Assembly (NCBI GenBank): GCA_027943335.1
Contig: BSBK01001874.1
Coordinates: 354,501 to 418,500 of the forward strand
Direction: 5' to 3'
Length of the DNA: 64,000 nucleotides
Source: Chamaecyparis obtusa
Taxonomy: Eukaryota; Streptophyta; Pinopsida; Cupressales; Cupressaceae
In this document: piece after piece, positions 21,701 through 33,531 of the stretch
Layout: every line of letters starts with the position of its first letter
Numbering within the stretch: the stretch's first letter is position 1
Position numbers and translations under genes: made by a program
The notes under the pieces: model-generated
What the model was told of the DNA's origin: nothing
What the model saw: the letters and a program-made list of their open reading frames with translations, nothing else
The model's database searches: none

Positions 21701-24700
21701 AGCTATGCTCTTTCTGTGCTCCTGCACTTTGCATTCATGTACGCAACAATGAAGGAAATATGCTTTCCCTTGAAAAGGGACTATAAGAACCATCTTCTTT
21801 GATGCCTGCAGTGTCTATTCATAGTTTCAATTTGAGCACACCTTACTAATTAAAGGGACAAAGCTAGGTTGCGATCAAGATTTTAATTAAGCAAGCAAAA
21901 GAAGTTCTCACACAAGAAGAGCAACACATGAGGACATTGCACGTAACCTGGATCTAGTGAAATTTGCAATCAGCTCAAGTTCTCACACAAGAAGAGCAAC
22001 ACATGAGGACATTGCACGTGACCTGGATCTTGTGAAATTTGCAATCAGCCAAACCTATCTTCTAGTATGTGCTTCAGCGGTGGAGCCTAAACTCTTGTTC
22101 ATTACTATAGAAGTAGTTCACATGGTTGAGATTAAAATTTACGAAAATGGAAGAATATTTTCTTCAGAGATATTGCAGCTGATTCCTTCTGATGTATTTT
22201 CAACCTCTGTATCACATACGTTGGGCTTGCTACTTCAGCAAAATCTTTGGAAACAGAAGGAACAAGCTGTCCAACACATTCAAAGGTGCACGTTCCAATC
22301 AACAAGGCTGCAATGATATTAGCTCCAGCATATTGTCAGAACCCTTCACAGGTTCTAATTGCTGAAGCTGTTTTCTATCTCAATATTTGTTTTGTAAAGT
22401 TTATAATTTTTTGTTGTTTTCACAAGTTTAGAGCAAAAGGGAAAATATACGATAATCTGAAATTCTGAAACAATTTGAAATACTGCTACAACTTCTATTT
22501 ACTTTCTAATTAAATACAAGTAAAAAATCCAGACAATCCTTTATTGGAAAATGATCACCAAAGGCAACTATGACATACATAAAAAAAGCCTAGAATAAAA
22601 CCGTCACGACTGCTGCAATTATTTTTGCTGAAGTAGTAAATACTAAAGATGTCATTCTGTCTCCTAAACCCTTACGCCATCCAAATAAAACTCTATTATA
22701 TTTTGCAGGCAAAAATTGCACTTTCCAGCATGTGCGCCACGAACATAAATAGGCTGCGATTTGTGATTTTTAGCCACGCTTCAGCTAGCCTCTATATGAT
22801 ATAATCTGTCTTTGTCAATTCCAAACTGCCAGCCGATATTATCTTTCCACAACTGCAAGTAAAACCCTTCACGGAAGCACAATAAGAATCTTTAGATGAG
22901 ACCCTCTCTACAATACCAAATTCACCAAGTATTTCACTGGCTCAAATGGCGAACACAAAAGAAAACTATGTTTCTCAAATGGTGAATATTGAAAACCCTT
23001 GTCCAAAGCTCAAAGCAAGAAACAATAATCAATAACAATAACAATAGATAGCTCATTCTTCATTTCCCAAGCAAATATAGGCCTCCAAAACCATAATCAA
23101 AAATCCTCTTCTAGACTGCGATTTTATTTAATGAAATAACATTAAATAAAATCATTAACATTTAATTGAATTAAACTTAGGGAAAGCTTTTAATAATTCT
23201 CCTCCAAAATAAAATACTCAATTGGCCCCATTCAATGTGTTATAAACCCATCACTTAAGTGATTTAAATATAAAGTCAATTTAACTTTATATTAAATCCT
23301 TTGCCATTTAATTAATATATAACCACTGAAAACTGAATAACTCTCTCAAAAATGAGAATCTGGCTTAACAGTCTGGAACTGGAGTTGGCCTAATAATTTC
23401 CCATGTGATCAAATAATATTTCTAAAAATAGCAGGGTTCCATCTCTATGGCTCAAAAATAAACCCAAATATAGAAACCTTTGCTAAAAATAGAAAAATCC
23501 ATATAACTGAGCCAAAAACAATTCTTTAAGCCAACTGAAAACACTGAGCTCTTCCAATACTGAACCATCAGAAAACCATACCTTCACTGTGCCTAAAAAG
23601 ACCCCCTATCCATGCCTACTAGCCTACGAGGGTCCACTGATATGCTAATCACTTACTAGCATGATGTCGCTAGCTAGCATGATGTCACTAGCAAGCAAAA
23701 GAAGTTCTCACACAAGAAGAATAACACATGAAGACATTCCACGTGACCTGGATCTTGTGAAATTTGCAATCAGCTCAAGTTCTCACACAAGAAGAGCAAC
23801 ACATGAGGACATTGCACGTGACCTGGATCTTGTGAAATTTGCAATCAGCCAAACCTATCTTCTAGTATGTGCTTCAGCGGTGGAGCCTAAACTCTTGTTC
23901 ATTACTATAGAAGTAGTTCACATGGTTGAGATTAAAATTTACGAAAATGGAAGAATATTTTCTTCAGAGATATTTCAGCTGATTCCTTCTGATGTATTTT
24001 CAACCTATGTATCACATACGTTGGGCTTACTACTTCAGCAAAATCTTTGGAAACAGAAGGAACAAGCTGTCCAACACATTCAAAGGTGCACGTTCCAATC
24101 AACAAGGCTGCGCTGATATTAGCTCCAGCATATTCCCTCTCAATTATCTGTGCATCTGAATAAATTGACCAATAGGTGCAAAAATTCTCCTGAAAATATC
24201 AAATCTTTAGAACAAGAAGTATCATCTCTCCAAGCTAACTCAGAAGGTTCAGATTCGAGTTCATGTTCGGCAACAATAAAATCCAGATGAAGTTTGGTAA
24301 GAAGAAAAAAGTCCACAAAAAATTTGACATTAAATTTGTCTTGTATTTTAGTTTTTTCTATGTTCCACCAAGTTTCAAGGACAGGGATGGTGAGACGTTT
24401 TTCCACAGGGGGGTACTTTGGGGCAATTTTTTAGGGGAGAGCATTTTAAAAATAGTGGAAAAAATTAAATATAGAGAAATTTCAAATATGCACATTGCAT
24501 ATCATAGCATTGATAAAGCATTCATCATAGACATTGTAGAAGCTTAATGTATAGCATTAAACTTAAATTGGGATTTCACATGAGAATCAACAAACAAATT
24601 AACAAAATTTCAATGCTTTCAACGTGGATACATTGTATATAAGAAACATAACAAAAATGCCCAAAGGCTCCAAATTTCAACTATAAAATGGCATAAACTG

Positions 24701-27700
24701 TAAGTTATACACATAGAACTAAGAAAATATATGACTGTCCAGAATCATCAGATGGTAGGTCTAAGAGTCTAAATCAACACAAATCTGAACTTGTAAATTT
24801 GCAAACTGAGGTTGACAACATAGCACATAGAGTTTAAACAACAACTTCTGAAATGAAAAATAGACTGAAAACATATTGTTGTAGTATCAAGAGTAGAGAT
24901 ACATCTAACTTTCAATAGACAGGGCAATCTTGTTCAGAAATAGAATGCATTTCTTAACAGCCCTTGTAATAATAGTTAATGTCAAAGACAGTTTGTTGTA
25001 CTTCAAAGCTGCCCATGGACTAGAGAAACTTCTATGCACGCCCTCACAGAAGTAATCCTTCTTAATTGACAACAATGGTCTGAAAGCACTCCACGTGTAT
25101 TTAATTAACCAAACATTGTTGTGTAAACTCTGTGTGCTATGTTGTCAACCTCAGTCTGCAAATTTACAAGGTCAGATTTGTGTCAATTCTCCCTACAAAT
25201 CTACGGTTGACCTTTTTCTTTAGAACAGTGTCCAACTTAAGCTTGCATCATAGGGGACAGCTAGCCATCCTCAGGATGATTTGGGGGTCACCTAGGCATC
25301 CCCTAGATGTCCCGGGGCTGGCTAGTCCTCACCTACGTCCCCTGCCTGTTTCCCAGAAGTACCAGAAATGTTTTATTGTGCTCAGCCAAAAAAGGGGAAA
25401 GGGAGGGGACATTTCCTGGTCATCCCCAAGTCCCCAAAACATTTTGGGTACAGGGATGGGGGTACAAGGCCAAGGGATGCATCCCCATGGAACATAGTTT
25501 TTTTAAATATAAATAATATATTTACAAAATTATCAAAATAGTTTAACATAGCCTATGGATGCTTTGACAACATGACATGGCATCACGTGTGTGATGACTT
25601 GCAATTGTCTTACTATTTGGCTTCTCCTGTTTCAAGGATTTAACATGTCGAGGGACAGCATGCTATGTACCTAGGGATATGACAGTATAATGTATTTAGG
25701 TGGATGCAGATGCCAACATGTGTCAAAAATCCCTCAAGCTAGTTATATTAGGTCATGAATTAGATTTAGTAATTAGGTGGCCTAGTAGGTTTAGAGGTTG
25801 CCCCTCCATTATATTATTAGGAGGTTCATATAAAGGTGAATATCATTGAAGATTTGTGAAAGGTATGATATGTGTTTGGGATTTCTTGGAGATATAGCAT
25901 GGAGTGGCTTCCTCTATAAGGAGTATTGTACGATATTACCCTACCTCACGTGTTTACTCTATTTTTGCATATATTGGATATTAAAGCATCTTGGCAACAA
26001 ACATCTCTTGTGATATGTGTGATCTATCTTTTACATAGTATTATCGCGTTATTATATGTACAGATCTTATCAAAGAGAGGACATGCCCCTCAACCAACGA
26101 CATGACTTCAACCTTGCCTTGCACCATATAAAAAAATGGATTAAGCAAACCATGAAACACCTTTGCCTCCAACTATCAGTATGATGTGATAAGATGAGTG
26201 CTTGAATATAAAGGAAGTTGATCAATATTGTTATTTACAAGGCAATGACCCTCATGTTTCCACTCAATATGTTTTCATGAAGATTCACAACCCATATAGG
26301 TTTCTCTTTCTTTCCTCTATAAGAAAACCTGAAGTTCTTTCCACCTATGAGATAGTACTTGTCTGCCCACTAATAATACACAGCTTTCCAATCAGACATG
26401 TGTGGCTGCCAAACACAATACCACACAAATCCAAAGAACAAACAACTACAATCACTTCATCAACAAAACTAAAACCAACATTAAAAAACATTTTATATTG
26501 TCTACTCAAAAACAAATTAGAACCTATGTTGATCACACTCAATGCATAAGCCTTATGGTTTTGATAAGTTTCTAGGGCAATTTTGTCAGCCAGATCTTTA
26601 GAAACTAAGCTAGCTTGAGAACAAGAATCAAAAAGTGCATCAACACTAACACCCTTAATTTGAATTTTGATGGAAAAAGTGCTTTTTGAAACAACAAACA
26701 AGCATTCATGTAGTACAAGTGAGTCTGGATTCCACTTCAGAGTACACTAAATCACTTTTCCTTATTAATCGCTGCATTTCCTTCAAGTATAGTGAGCATA
26801 GAGTTCTTCTTAGCCTTCTTAATTTTCTTATGAGGGTTTTTCTTTGGATGCAACTTCCATCAGAAGGATTCCAAATGACCATTTTTTACACAATGATCAC
26901 AATGTGTAGATTTCTTCTCGGTACTAGTGTAATTCAACTTCTTCCTCCTAGCTTTAGCTCCCCTTGTTCTTGGAGAAGATAGAGAACTGTCTACTTCAAG
27001 ATAGCTAGCACAGGCACATACCTCATCCACGTGCACCAGTTTGGATGGCCCTTCTATAGAACTCACTAGTGTACTCCTGCATACATTGTGCAGCTTTTTG
27101 CTTCAGAAATAGTCATTTCCTACATTTTTCCTCTCTATGACAGACAAACAAGACAGCACTATTCCTTAATCAACTTTTTACATTAATCCTATGAATTAAT
27201 TATAGCTTTGCCTCCTTCAATCCATTAAATACAAGAGATTCTCAATCCAACATAAGTCATGCTTGCTAATCTTAACCTTGCAAAGGAAAAATAATAAATT
27301 GAGTTCCAAAGTAAAAGAATGTGTGCTAAAGCACACCTGCAATTGTGTAAACCAATGGCCAAGCTTCTCTGCATCCATATTTCCTTTAAATGGTGGAATC
27401 TCAACCTTTGCCTCTATTTTGAATAGAGGTTTTTTTGGAAGACTTTTCTCCCCATTTGAAAGCTCCGCTTCCTCAGTGTAAACTTTGCCCTTGCATTTGT
27501 TAACATCCACAGAGAAAAACAGCTCCTTGACCGTCTCCATTAGGCTTTCAATAGACTCAAATGAGAAAGGTTCTACTCAAATACCCTTCATGAGCTCTTC
27601 AATTCTGTCAATTTGGTATTTATAATGCATTTATAATGACATATATAGCCTCCAAAAGTCCCTAGACATTGAAAGAAAGAGGAGTTTTAATATCATGAGA

Positions 27701-29161
27701 CGTTTCCTTGTTGAAAAGTGGAAAAGCCTCTTTTTAGCAGGGGCATCTTCAAAACCAGCACTTTGATATTTTTATCCCCTCTTCTTGAAGCCATAGCTTT
27801 TGCGTATGGTCTCAAACTGAAGTGTCATTTTTTTTCAAATTGCATAAGTTTTTGAAGGGAATCCAAATATGCAATAATATTAAGATTCTGGTACCATCAA
27901 AGATCTATTATGAGACCTATATTACAAGTGCACTTTGAGCTGTGATCAATTTGCCATGGAGTCTAGAGAAAAACTCAATTCATTTTTTGATCAAGAGATC
28001 AATCTCTATACAATGGGGAACTCTTCACTCGGAATTAATCATAATAAGAATACAATAACCATTTTCCCATTTTGAAAGATTGTAGTTATTAAAAAATAGT
28101 TACCCCTTGTAAAGACACCAAAGAGTAATTAGTAATTTCCAAGCATGTTACTCAGCTGTAGAAGATCCAAAAACACAGTCAGTTTTATTAGCCAGAAATG
28201 AAACACGAGAGTTTCTTTCAAATTCAACCTATGGGGAAATGCCCTTTTCAAGGAAGAATCCATCTTGAATATTTGCAATCATTCGGTATGAATGGAATGA
28301 TAATGAGAATTAATATACATTAGCATGTCTTTCCCTTTATTATTTGTGCTTTCATAGCTTAGTTCTGTACAGTGTATGCCTTTTGCCCTTGTTTTCTGTG
28401 TTGTATATTTCATATGAATTGCTTCATTAGATAGCTTGTCACATCTATCTTAAGATTCTAGAAAAAGAAATAATACATTTTGGTATCATACTAGCATCCA
28501 TAACTAGCTGTTACGTAATATAAATGTGATTATTTTTATTTGAAATATGACTGGTGGTTGTGAACAGGATGTTTGGCCTGTTTTCACCAACCAACTTGCC
28601 TGTCACACGTAACCTTATATGAGCATTTTCTTTGAGCTTTCTTGTATTCACTCTATATTGGAATTATGGAGCTATAGTATGTTGCATATATTCCAAATGA
28701 GATGAATTCCATTTCCGTTTATTTTGAGACTAAACTATTATCACGTTTTGTTGATTTGTACAATGTTATGGGTGCTTCACATATATTGTAAACTCCATCG
28801 TCTTTGGAAATGTTTTCGCTTTGTGCTCCACAAACTACACACTTCACCTCTATTTTGCATTTCATGTATGTTTTATTTAAGTTTTCCAATAACTAATACA
28901 TACATACATACATATGTATGTATGAATGTATATATGTACACACACACACATATTTATATTTCTTTTTAAGTGATGTCCTTGGATGAATACAAATTGAAGG
29001 TTGCAGTTTCCTACAAATACTAGAAATAAACATCTAGAGCGACATTTTACATGTATGTATGTGAGTGCATTATTACCTCAAGCTCAGAAGGTTTGGCTTC
29101 AATATACTGACCAAGGCTACTGAGCACTGCCTGGGATTGCCCATGCTCCTGTATTGTCATT
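17949..29161 (-). CDS. CLF/SWN: E(z)-type Polycomb H3K27 methyltransferase, partial gene (five internal exons)
   Basis: Proteins of this family are the catalytic subunit of PRC2 and methylate histone H3 lysine 27 in the nucleus. The five exons on the minus strand are 29161-29077, 19592-19425, 19228-19181, 19094-19020 and 18712-17949. Every junction has GT-AG ends and keeps the frame. The product shows, in order, a helical segment (M-T-I-Q-E-H-G-Q-S-Q), the word S-F-D-N-L-F-C-R-R-C-L, then F-D-C-R-L-H-G-C-S-Q and P-C-G-I-H-C-Y. These form the cysteine-rich MCSS motif. A long charged, disordered linker follows, then Y-L-K-G-I-E-I-F-G-K-N, the start of the second SANT-like domain. CXC and SET exons and the N-terminal exons were not found in this window. 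No stop interrupts the 379 or so residues, so the gene may be functional. Whether it is the CLF or the SWN/EZA1 type is not settled. Confidence 0.9.
19020..19094 (-). CDS. CLF/SWN: E(z)-type gene, exon with the CGIHCY word
   Basis: Twenty-five codons containing E-K-Q-S-P-W and P-C-G-I-H-C-Y. Acceptor ...TTGGAGCAG, donor GTATTA. The two cysteines complete the zinc-binding MCSS cluster. Confidence 0.9.
19181..19228 (-). CDS. CLF/SWN: E(z)-type gene, 16-codon microexon
   Basis: Encodes V-F-D-C-R-L-H-G-C-S-Q-G-L-I-L-P, the second part of the MCSS cysteine motif. Acceptor ...CATGCAG, donor GTAAGA. Both junctions fall between codons. Confidence 0.92.
19425..19592 (-). CDS. CLF/SWN: E(z)-type gene, exon ending in the CRRCL word
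   Basis: Exactly 56 codons. It starts A-R-Y-I-F-L after the acceptor ...TTATATAG, a good continuation of the previous exon. It ends D-S-F-D-N-L-F-C-R-R-C-L before the donor GTAGGT. The DSFDNLFCRRCL word is diagnostic for plant E(z) homologues. Confidence 0.92.
19593..21890 (-). other. Left part of the 9.5-kb intron
   Basis: No gene is recognised. A TGTTACACCCC word at 19816 looks like an LTR start, but no matching end was found. From about 20820 to 21250 the plus strand is pyrimidine-rich. Confidence 0.4.
21891..22333 (+). repeat. 443-bp direct repeat, left copy
   Basis: It matches 23691-24133 over exactly 443 bp with about a dozen differences. It contains an ORF (21957-22316) and, at 21903-22052, two tandem 75-bp units starting AGTTCTCACAC. 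The encoded peptide has no recognisable domain. Confidence 0.85.
22334..23690 (-). mobile_element. LTR of family B between the 443-bp repeats
   Basis: It aligns over nearly all its length with the 5' LTR of element B (51167-52524), starting TGTCAGAACC against TGTAAGAACC there. The last 14 bases differ: instead of AAGGGGACATCACA it ends in a repeated GCATGATGTC word. No primer site or coding region accompanies it. It looks like a solo LTR with a rearranged end. Confidence 0.8.
23691..24133 (+). repeat. 443-bp direct repeat, right copy
   Basis: Counterpart of 21891-22333, including the same two 75-bp tandem units and an ORF (23661-24116) with a nearly identical product. After 24134 the two copies diverge at once. 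Confidence 0.85.
24358..25494. mobile_element. Small non-autonomous hAT-like element
   Basis: CTATGTTCCA at the left is mirrored by TGGAACATAG at the right. TAGTTTTTT occurs on both sides (24349-24357 and 25495-25503), so the exact ends are ambiguous by three bases. G-rich words such as GGGATGG and GGGGTAC lie inside both ends, like the subterminal repeats of plant hAT elements. No transposase is encoded. Confidence 0.5.
24771..25189. repeat. Inverted repeat with arms of about 75 bp
   Basis: 24771-24844 is the reverse complement of about 25116-25189 with few mismatches. Shared words include GAGGTTGACAACATAGCAC. The loop is about 270 bp. It lies inside the small hAT-like element and could fold into a long hairpin if transcribed. 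Confidence 0.75.
25505..26344. other. Intron sequence without recognised features
   Basis: No gene, RNA or clear repeat is seen. The DNA is AT-rich and probably part of the Ty3 fragment that follows, or intron proper. Confidence 0.4.
26345..27540 (-). pseudogene. gag-pro: Ty3-type gag-protease fragment
   Basis: Read on the minus strand. The frame at 27540-27217 has a gag start with V-E-I-P-P-F-K-G-N and W-F-T-Q-L-Q. Near 26900 is a zinc-knuckle remnant, H-C-D-H-C-V-K-N-G-H-L-E-S-F, lacking the final cysteine. The frame at 26701-26345 is a retroviral-type protease with A-L-F-D-S-C-S-Q-A-S-L-V, where the usual D-S-G reads D-S-C. No reverse transcriptase follows. The copy is decayed and lies in the 9.5-kb intron. 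Confidence 0.65.
27884..27896 (-). promoter_or_regulatory. Primer-binding site of the Ty3 gag-pro fragment
   Basis: On the minus strand it reads TGGTACCAGAATC, one base from the usual tRNA-iMet primer word at its core. It lies upstream of gag. The LTR should lie just to the right, but I could not fix its ends. Confidence 0.45.
27897..29076. other. Intron sequence, probably including a Ty3 LTR
   Basis: No coding sequence is recognised. A TACA/TATG and CA microsatellite lies at about 28897-28950. The left part is likely the LTR belonging to the gag-pro fragment. Confidence 0.4.
29077..29161 (-). CDS. CLF/SWN: E(z)-type gene, exon with the QEHGQSQ segment
   Basis: The exon is 85 bases: one base finishing a codon plus 28 codons. 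The acceptor is ...CCATGCAG before 29161 and the donor is GAG then GTAATA after 29077. It resembles the segment just before the ARY word in plant E(z) proteins. The upstream partner exon, which must end in phase 2, was not found. Confidence 0.8.
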
Positions 29162-30515
29162 CTGCATGGACACAGATTGAAAGAAATGTAGCAAACCGGA
29201 AGGCTAGAATGGGAAAACATTACACAATAGTCAAAGTATACAAGAGTAAAACAATTCACCAATATGCTTATAAAACATGTTTATCATTTCTCTAATCATT
29301 TAAAGCAATCACACCCATAGTTCACTATAAAACTTAGGAAACTGTTCAGCTAAGAAACCCAGTCTGAGAAGTATTTATTTTATCAAAATTTGCATCAGTA
29401 ATGCACCAAACTTTGTTTAATATTTTCCTGCCTTATCATGGACACTTTAACACAAAGCATGCCCAGTAGAGCTTTATGCAGGGTCATCATCATAGCACAG
29501 TTTTGCCTTACCACTAGACCACGGCCCACTAAATAAAACATATCTACCATGCTGCTTTCAATATTTTATTGAAGTAAACATAAAAATGATTTGAATCCAT
29601 TTCATAACTTTTTAAGACAGTTTAGAAGGAAGATTAGTTCAAGACATAATAATATATATTTAAATGAATGTACAATTTCATCTGTACCAGAAAATACTCC
29701 CCGTGATTCAAGCATAGCAACATTTGGGCCATAGTTGGAGAACATATTTTCAACTGTGGTATTTTTCAGCAAAACTTTCTCTCCCTAACCACAGAAACCA
29801 ATTCACTATGCCACATAACTCATTCTGTTTTGTGACATACAGCAACCCCCAGAGCTCAAATGACTCGGCAAAAGACATTAAGCTATTCCTCCAAAAGAAA
29901 AATGGATCAAACACTCCAATTTATCTCCTTGCATTCTTGTGTTGGACCAAAGACTATATCATTATAGCTATAAATTGCTCCTTCAGGGATGTATTTAATT
30001 GTCTGCTTTGCTCTGTGCTTTCTAATTTAGTTTATATGATGCAGTGTAGCACTGGAAGTAATTGTCAATAAGCCAAATCAAAACCAATCAGCAATAGGGA
30101 CTGTTGCAAATCAAGACAGAACCTAGTTGCAAATAAAACCCGTACGTGAAAAATGGTAGAGCAAACGCTGATACCAGCCATCATAAGAAAATGGAAACAG
30201 ATTACCTTTTTTAAAGAGAAATTCAAATAGGAGACCACGGCCAGTAACATACAAATGAGGGCAACTCCCTAGGCACAAAAGGCGGGCGCTTCACTTAGTT
30301 TGGATTGTCGCATTAAAGTTCACTCATAACTGGAGCTTGCCAAGAGGTTCCTAGATGGAGTTGAACTCAGGTCATTATCATGGTAACAATCCATCTGTAC
30401 CGCTCAATTTAGCACATTGGACTTTGAAAAAACATACATTGTATCCTAGTTTGCAAAAAACTGACTTATATATTTATCAGAAACAGAGTAGCAACAATCA
30501 CATATTAAAGTTATT
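29162..30515 (-). other. Intron sequence upstream of the QEHGQSQ exon
   Basis: I searched for the preceding E(z) exon and did not recognise it. Two tRNA-promoter-like words occur (near 29505-29525 and 30360-30380 on the minus strand) without a convincing SINE. Confidence 0.4.
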
Positions 30516-30861
30516 CTTCCATACTAAGTTGCCGGTACGGGTACGGGTACATGGATACGATACATCGGTACAACATTTTTTTGGGGGGGGGTTGGATACG
30601 TTTGGGTACGTCCATAGTTAAAGACAATGAAAATCATAAATATATACATATTTGCAGCCTTAACAGTAAGAACAAGAATAAAATTCAGAATGTCACATAT
30701 CATGCATGTTAAACAAAACTAGGAACTACCATAAAAATTACAAACTAAAATACAATAATACTAACTTGATATCAATCAGTCGAAACTTAACGTTATGATA
30801 TTTATATTGAATGCATTGTTCATTGGTTCAACATTAGAATAACACAATTACTAATTACGCA

Positions 30862-33327
30862 TCATATAAGATCAACATCAACATCATCATTGACATTAGA
30901 TGATGTCGGTGGATTAGTAGAACCGCATGCAACCCCACCGCTACTTGCACTAGAAGGACGGTGGCTATCTAACTGCACATTTAGTAAAGATTGTGTTGCA
31001 GCTGAAAAATCCAAATCAGTTCGCTCTGGATCTACATCCCACAACTTTATGCCCCCTTCCTTGTACTCATTTTGGCTGAGTAAGAAGATGCAAGTTGGAA
31101 TGCACATAAACTAGCTCTTTTGCCTTACTCGCTGCCAATCGATTGCATTTCACTGAGTGGATAAAGGAGTATGTACTCCAATTTCGCTCAGATGAAGAGG
31201 AACTAGCAACCTATTAAAACAAAGTGAGAGGAATAAAAATTGGTAAATCAAACTTTAAATTTGAAGTTAATAATTAAGTTATTTTTAGTATTTACAAATA
31301 GTAAACAATATAAATTCAGAGAGTGCAACAAAAATAATGAAACTTACTTGTGATAAAAGTTTAATTGCAAGAGTTTGGAGGTGTGGTGATGTATGGCCAT
31401 TGAGGTACCAACAAGCATGAGCATCCTTTGTATACTTGTCACGAAGAGCGGAAGCACTTTGGCCATTGGAAGCTACAAAATCAGCAAACTCACTTGTTAC
31501 TAAATCCTCCATTTCACAGTCAAGGAAGAGTTTTGTAAATGCTTTCCTGCACCCTTCACTAACTTCTGCACCTCTGTATGGTGGCACCTTGATGGCATAG
31601 AAAGAATTTCATCACTATAAAATTTTGGGGTCAATGCAAATGCAAGAAGATGAAGTGGGGTGGTCATTTTATTCCACCGATCAACACAAATTGCCTGCAC
31701 TACTTTGAAGAAAGTTTCTTCAGGGTCTTGCTCTTTTTCATTAATGATGAGTTTCATTTTCTCAATCATTGAGTCAATTCCATCACATACCTCTACCAAA
31801 CATGGATGATCCATGTCAGTATAACAAATCATACTCATGATTGGCTCAGTGAAACTAAGAAGATATTCCACTCGTTCCCACCAAGTGTCATCTGGGATCA
31901 TCCATTTTACATTTGTTGCCCTTTCAGTACTAGATTGCCTCCATAGTGACCAGCTTTGACTAATAACCATGCTAGCAAGTGACTCACGCACCTTCACAAG
32001 TCGCCTCAAGACGATTGTGTTGGATGCGAATCGGGTCTCAACAACCTATTCAATACAAAATAAAATAAAATCAAAGGCAAGGCAAAATACATTGATGTGC
32101 TCAAATTTAAAAACTAAATTTATAATTATTAATGAGAAATATAAAATATAAAAGTTTTAGTGTTTCAATTACCTTTAGCAACTCCAGTTGTGAGAATGAT
32201 CTAAAAATGGCCTGTGGCATGTGATGGTTTGCGATGAACATCTGGATCTCTTCAGCCTCTGCATAAATTTCTTTGATCCAATTTATTTTCCTACCCAATT
32301 TTTCTAGCATAAGGTTGAGAGAGTGTACAGCACAAGGTGTCCAAAATATGTGTTCAAACCGTGTCTCAATCAGCATGTCTGTAGCTTTACAATTCTTTGC
32401 ATTGTCCGTTATTACTTGGACAACATTTTGAGGGCCCACATCTTGAATGCATCGTATAAGGATGTTAGCAATAAATTGTGAATCCTTCACCTGTCCTTCA
32501 CAATCCACAACTTTTAGGAACATTGCTCCTTTAGGACACACTGCAATCACATTGATTACTGGCCGATTTTTGGCATCCTTCCACCCATCAAAAATAATTG
32601 ACACCCTTGTTTGTTTCCATGAATTTCTAATGGGAGCCAATGTATTGTCTATGCTTTTAACCTCCTTTGCTAGCAAGGTGTCGCGCACCTTCTCATACCC
32701 TGGTCCCACATACCCTTGTGGAGCCTCATTTACTTTTCTCAACATATCTTGCCAGTATGGTGATCGTACAACATTGAATGACAAACCATTTGCATATAAA
32801 CATCTTGCAACACTTTGATCTGCAATCTCTCTAGCATCATTCTTAAATGCTTGCTCTAATGGCCCCTTGCTTCTCTTCACATTAACAGGTTCTTCAGTTC
32901 TACCCAAAAACGGGTGGCTCTCTACTACGACATCAGGAAAGTCACTATGAGATGGAGGAGTAGGAGGCCTACTTGATCTCTTCCCTTTCTTCAAAGGATG
33001 GTTTGTGCCACGAGAAACTCTTGCATTTGCTTCCTCTTGCTCTCTAATATATCCTGCTATTTGTTAAAGTGGTAATCCATTGTTATCCTCTCCTGGACAT
33101 GCTTTGATACCCTCTTGGGGAATCGCACATAAGTAGGCCTTCACACGAGTGTACGAACTTTTGTACCTCACATTACAAAAGTTGCATATCCAAACAAATG
33201 TTCCGCCCCCTTTTACTTGTTCTACCATTTGTACATATTTCCATAAAGGTGAATTTGGATCGGTTTTGAAGGTCGAAGAGCTAGCCTTGGTTATCATTAT
33301 CATGTTAACAACAAATTCAAAAATCAA
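30862..33327 (-). pseudogene. hAT transposase (BED zinc finger, DUF659, hATC dimerisation domain)
   Basis: Read right to left. 33327-33064 holds a BED finger with W-I-C-N-F-C and S-S-Y-T-R-V-K-A-Y-L; the usual histidine after K-A is a tyrosine. 32994-32107 is the DUF659 core, with I-I-F-D-G-W, the word I-T-D-N-A-K-N-C and T-P-C-A-V-H-S-L-N-L. 32009-31500 continues with W-W-E-R-V and W-N-K-M-T-T-P-L-H. 31587-31285 holds A-C-W-Y-L-N-G-H and L-A-I-K-L-L-S-Q. Near 31200-31110 is the hATC word S-S-S-E-R-N-W-S, and the frame ending at 30862 finishes with K-L-W-D-V-D-P-E and an acidic tail. Frameshifts lie near 31600 and 31090. Introns may separate some blocks. Confidence 0.85.
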
Positions 33328-33531
33328 TTATTAAACAATAAATGTCAAATATTTGATCTATTATCAAAAATTAATTAATATAATTATAATTTATTATTTT
33401 TATTTTTAATAACATAAATTAACAACAAATTCAAAAACCAATTATTAAACAATAAATGTCAAATATTTGATCTATTATCAAAAAATTAATTAATACAATT
33501 AGAATTTATTATTACCATTTCTTTAATATAT
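33306..33531. repeat. Tandem duplication, period 113 bp, inside the hAT element
   Basis: Two nearly identical AT-rich units starting TTAACAACAAATTC at 33306 and 33419. The region lies upstream of the BED-finger exon. Confidence 0.8.

Noticed and set aside
19816..21890. An LTR starting TGTTACACCCC in the long intron
   Set aside because: No matching end, TSD or primer site was found.
21903..22052. CRISPR-like array from the 75-bp units
   Set aside because: The units are direct tandem copies without spacers, and the DNA is plant nuclear.
25307..25516. Plus-strand ORFs 25132-25497 and 25307-25516 as genes
   Set aside because: They cover the G-rich end of the small hAT-like element and reflect its base composition.
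29500..29530. tRNA gene or SINE box A (GTGGTCTAGTGG on the minus strand)
   Set aside because: No box B and no cloverleaf follow.
30330..30420. tRNA-derived SINE on the minus strand
   Set aside because: A box-B-like word GAGTTCAACTCC is present, but no good box A at the right distance, no tail and no TSD.
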